From NCBI GenBank assembly GCA_041624375.1, contig JBFJVD010000156.1, forward strand, positions 1 through 7,005: DNA of 7,005 nucleotides, read 5' to 3'. Each line of letters opens with the position of its first letter. Positions within the stretch are counted from its first letter, which is position 1. This document shows, piece by piece, positions 5,748-7,005 of this stretch. The stretch comes from JBFJVD01 sp041624375. Its GTDB lineage: Bacteria; Chloroflexota; Anaerolineae; Anaerolineales; E44-bin32. The translations under genes and the position numbers were made by a program. The notes beneath the pieces were generated by a model. It searched no databases, was not told the origin of the DNA, and was given only the letters and a program-made list of their open reading frames with translations.

Positions 5748-6638
5748 ATGTGGCTTCGCAACCTCCCCCTCCTGCTCCTGGCGACAGCCTGCGCCGCCCC
5801 CGCGACGGTCCCACCGCCTGCGCCCAGGGCGCCGATTCCGACCCCGGCCGGGATCCTAAGCGAGATCGAACCCGCCGCGCGGCCTTCGCCCAAGCCGATC
5901 CACACGCCTCCCGCCTGTTCGGAAACCACAGGAAACATCGAACAGGGGGCCTTGGATATCCGCTCCGACCCCCGACCGTTGGAGTATCGGATCTATCTGC
6001 CGCCCTGCGTTGAGGAGTCCGGCAGCGAAGGCCTGCCCACCCTCTACCTGCTCCATGGGCTGGGCGCGAGCGATGCCCAATGGGATGAGCTCGGCACAGA
6101 TGAGGCCGCCGACGCGCTGATCCTCTCCGGCGCAATTCCTCCCATGCTCATGGTGATGCCGCGCGACCGCAGCGGCATGGACCTGGAGACGGCGCTGGTC
6201 GAGGCATTGCTGCCGCATGTCGAGGCATCCTATCCAGCGCGCGCCGAACGGGGATCGAGGGCTATCGGCGGGCTATCGCGCGGGGCAGCCTGGGCATTTC
6301 GGATCGGACTCAAGAATCCCGACCTGTTTTTCGCTGTCGGGCTCCACAGCCCGGCCGTTCCAGAGTTCGATCGCGCCTACGTTTACTTCTGGGTGCGGGA
6401 CCTGGCCGTCCCGGCCAGGCCGGCGCTATGGCTCGATATCGGCGACCGCGACTCCCTGATTCATGACACGCGCAGTCTGATCGCTCGGCTTGAGGAAATC
6501 GAGCTCATGTATACAGCGCATCTGTACCCCGGCGGCCACTCGCCGGACTACTGGTCGCAACACATGGAAACCTATCTGCGCTGGTATGCGGGGCAGTTCG
6601 AAATCGCAGCGCGGATTCCTTCGCGTGAACCGCGGTGA
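5748..6638 (+). CDS. Predicted secreted lipoprotein esterase (alpha/beta hydrolase, esterase D/PF00756-like)
   Basis: This is a serine hydrolase of the putative-esterase type. From ATG 5748 it has 296 residues. MWLRNLPLLLLATAC is a short signal ending in a slightly atypical lipobox (ATAC, Cys15), followed by a Pro/Ala-rich linker to about residue 57 that would hold the enzyme off the membrane. The catalytic domain shows an oxyanion-type LHGLG (102-106), the nucleophile elbow GGLSRG (174-179, Ser177), a candidate acid in GDRD (232-235), and His264 in PGGHSPDYW. This is the order Ser-Asp-His expected for the fold. C57 and C87 could form a disulfide. The substrate is not evident; relatives include S-formylglutathione hydrolases, mycolyltransferases and siderophore esterases. 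I prefer ATG 5748 over TTG 5655 because only the former puts the signal at the N-terminus, although GAGGA at 5643-5647 could serve the TTG. There is no Shine-Dalgarno sequence at 5748. It follows the pst operon but probably has its own promoter. Confidence 0.85.
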   Translation: MWLRNLPLLLLATACAAPATVPPPAPRAPIPTPAGILSEIEPAARPSPKPIHTPPACSETTGNIEQGALDIRSDPRPLEYRIYLPPCVEESGSEGLPTLYLLHGLGASDAQWDELGTDEAADALILSGAIPPMLMVMPRDRSGMDLETALVEALLPHVEASYPARAERGSRAIGGLSRGAAWAFRIGLKNPDLFFAVGLHSPAVPEFDRAYVYFWVRDLAVPARPALWLDIGDRDSLIHDTRSLIARLEEIELMYTAHLYPGGHSPDYWSQHMETYLRWYAGQFEIAARIPSREPR

Positions 6639-6646
6639 AGCCGGCC

Positions 6647-7005
6647 TCAGTCCAGGGCAGCCCAGAGGTCTTCGGGCGCAATCGGGCCGGATCGCAGGAT
6701 CCGCAGCTCGTCGTCAGTGCAGTCAACCACAGTGGAAGGTGTGCCGCCTGGCGTTGAGCCCCCATCGATGAGAAGCTCGATCTGCCCGCCGAGGTGGCTA
6801 AATACGCCGTCGGCAGTTGTGTTGTTTTTCCCGCCTGAACGGTTGGCCGAGCTTGTCGCCAGCGGGCCAGCGGCGCGCAGAAGCTTCTGCGCAAAAGGGT
6901 GATCAGGCACCCTTACGCCCACCGTCCGCCCCGGTCCAAGCATGGCCGGCAGCTCCGGCTTACGCCAGACGACCAGCGTAAGCGGCCCGGGCCAGAAATG
7001 ATCCG
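6647..7005 (-). CDS. tsaC: Threonylcarbamoyl-AMP synthase, YrdC/TsaC type (C-terminal part, cut by window edge)
   Basis: The enzyme makes threonylcarbamoyl-AMP from threonine, bicarbonate and ATP for the universal t6A37 modification of ANN-decoding tRNAs. The reading frame is open from the window edge to the TGA at 6649-6647, giving the last 118 residues; the N-terminal part with the KxxR motif lies outside. Diagnostic features are WPGPLTLVVWR near the edge, the VGVRVPDHP segment, and the conserved TSSANRSGG (about 6830-6856), followed by a glycine-rich IDGGSTPGGTPSTVVD and a final RSGPI. The protein stops about 60 residues after the SAN motif, so it lacks the extra C-terminal Sua5 domain and is the short TsaC form. 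An internal ATG at 6943 is not the true start, because family-conserved sequence continues upstream. It converges on the esterase with only 8 bases between stops, and I see no terminator there. Confidence 0.93.
   Translation of the reverse strand, partial: DHFWPGPLTLVVWRKPELPAMLGPGRTVGVRVPDHPFAQKLLRAAGPLATSSANRSGGKNNTTADGVFSHLGGQIELLIDGGSTPGGTPSTVVDCTDDELRILRSGPIAPEDLWAALD

Noticed and set aside
6639..6646. Bidirectional terminator between the convergent esterase and tsaC genes
   Set aside because: Only 8 bases separate the stops and no hairpin with a T tract is visible on either strand nearby.

Overview
The window is a complete high-affinity phosphate-uptake (Pst) locus from a GC-rich bacterium, flanked by a small membrane protein, a secreted esterase and the end of a tRNA-modification gene. 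The organism cannot be named from the sequence alone. GC-rich coding sequence, diderm-independent lipoprotein signals and the gene content would fit Chloroflexota or a similar GC-rich lineage, but that is a weak inference. No phage, IS, CRISPR, tRNA or rRNA signal is visible.

Layout: on the minus strand, reading right to left from about 2024, come pstB1 (ATPase), phoU (signalling and regulator protein) and a 168-residue one-helix membrane protein of unknown function. On the plus strand from about 2130 come pstS (phosphate-binding lipoprotein), pstC and pstA (the two permeases) and pstB2 (a second, divergent ATPase), packed with gaps of 7 and 3 bases and then a 1-base overlap. A hairpin with a T tract follows pstB2. 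Next is a predicted lipoprotein esterase with its own promoter-like sequence. The right edge holds the C-terminal part of a minus-strand YrdC/TsaC-type threonylcarbamoyl-AMP synthase, which converges on the esterase.

The two pst transcription units diverge from a 105-base intergenic region (2025-2129). Each has a good -10 hexamer exactly 7 bases from the first gene's start codon (TACAAT before pstB1 ATG, TATAAT before pstS GTG), and neither has a Shine-Dalgarno sequence. This suggests two leaderless mRNAs firing back to back. Between the promoters lie a perfect 10-bp direct repeat and a 7-bp inverted repeat, which are candidate operator sites for phosphate control. No phoB/phoR-type regulator is encoded in the window.

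The most unusual point is the pair of PstB ATPases. PstB1 has a normal Q-loop but an LSLGQ signature. PstB2 has a normal LSGGQ signature but an alanine where the Q-loop glutamine belongs. If they form a heterodimer under PstC/PstA, both deviations fall in the same composite ATP site, giving one canonical and one degenerate site. This is a testable hypothesis, not a demonstrated fact.
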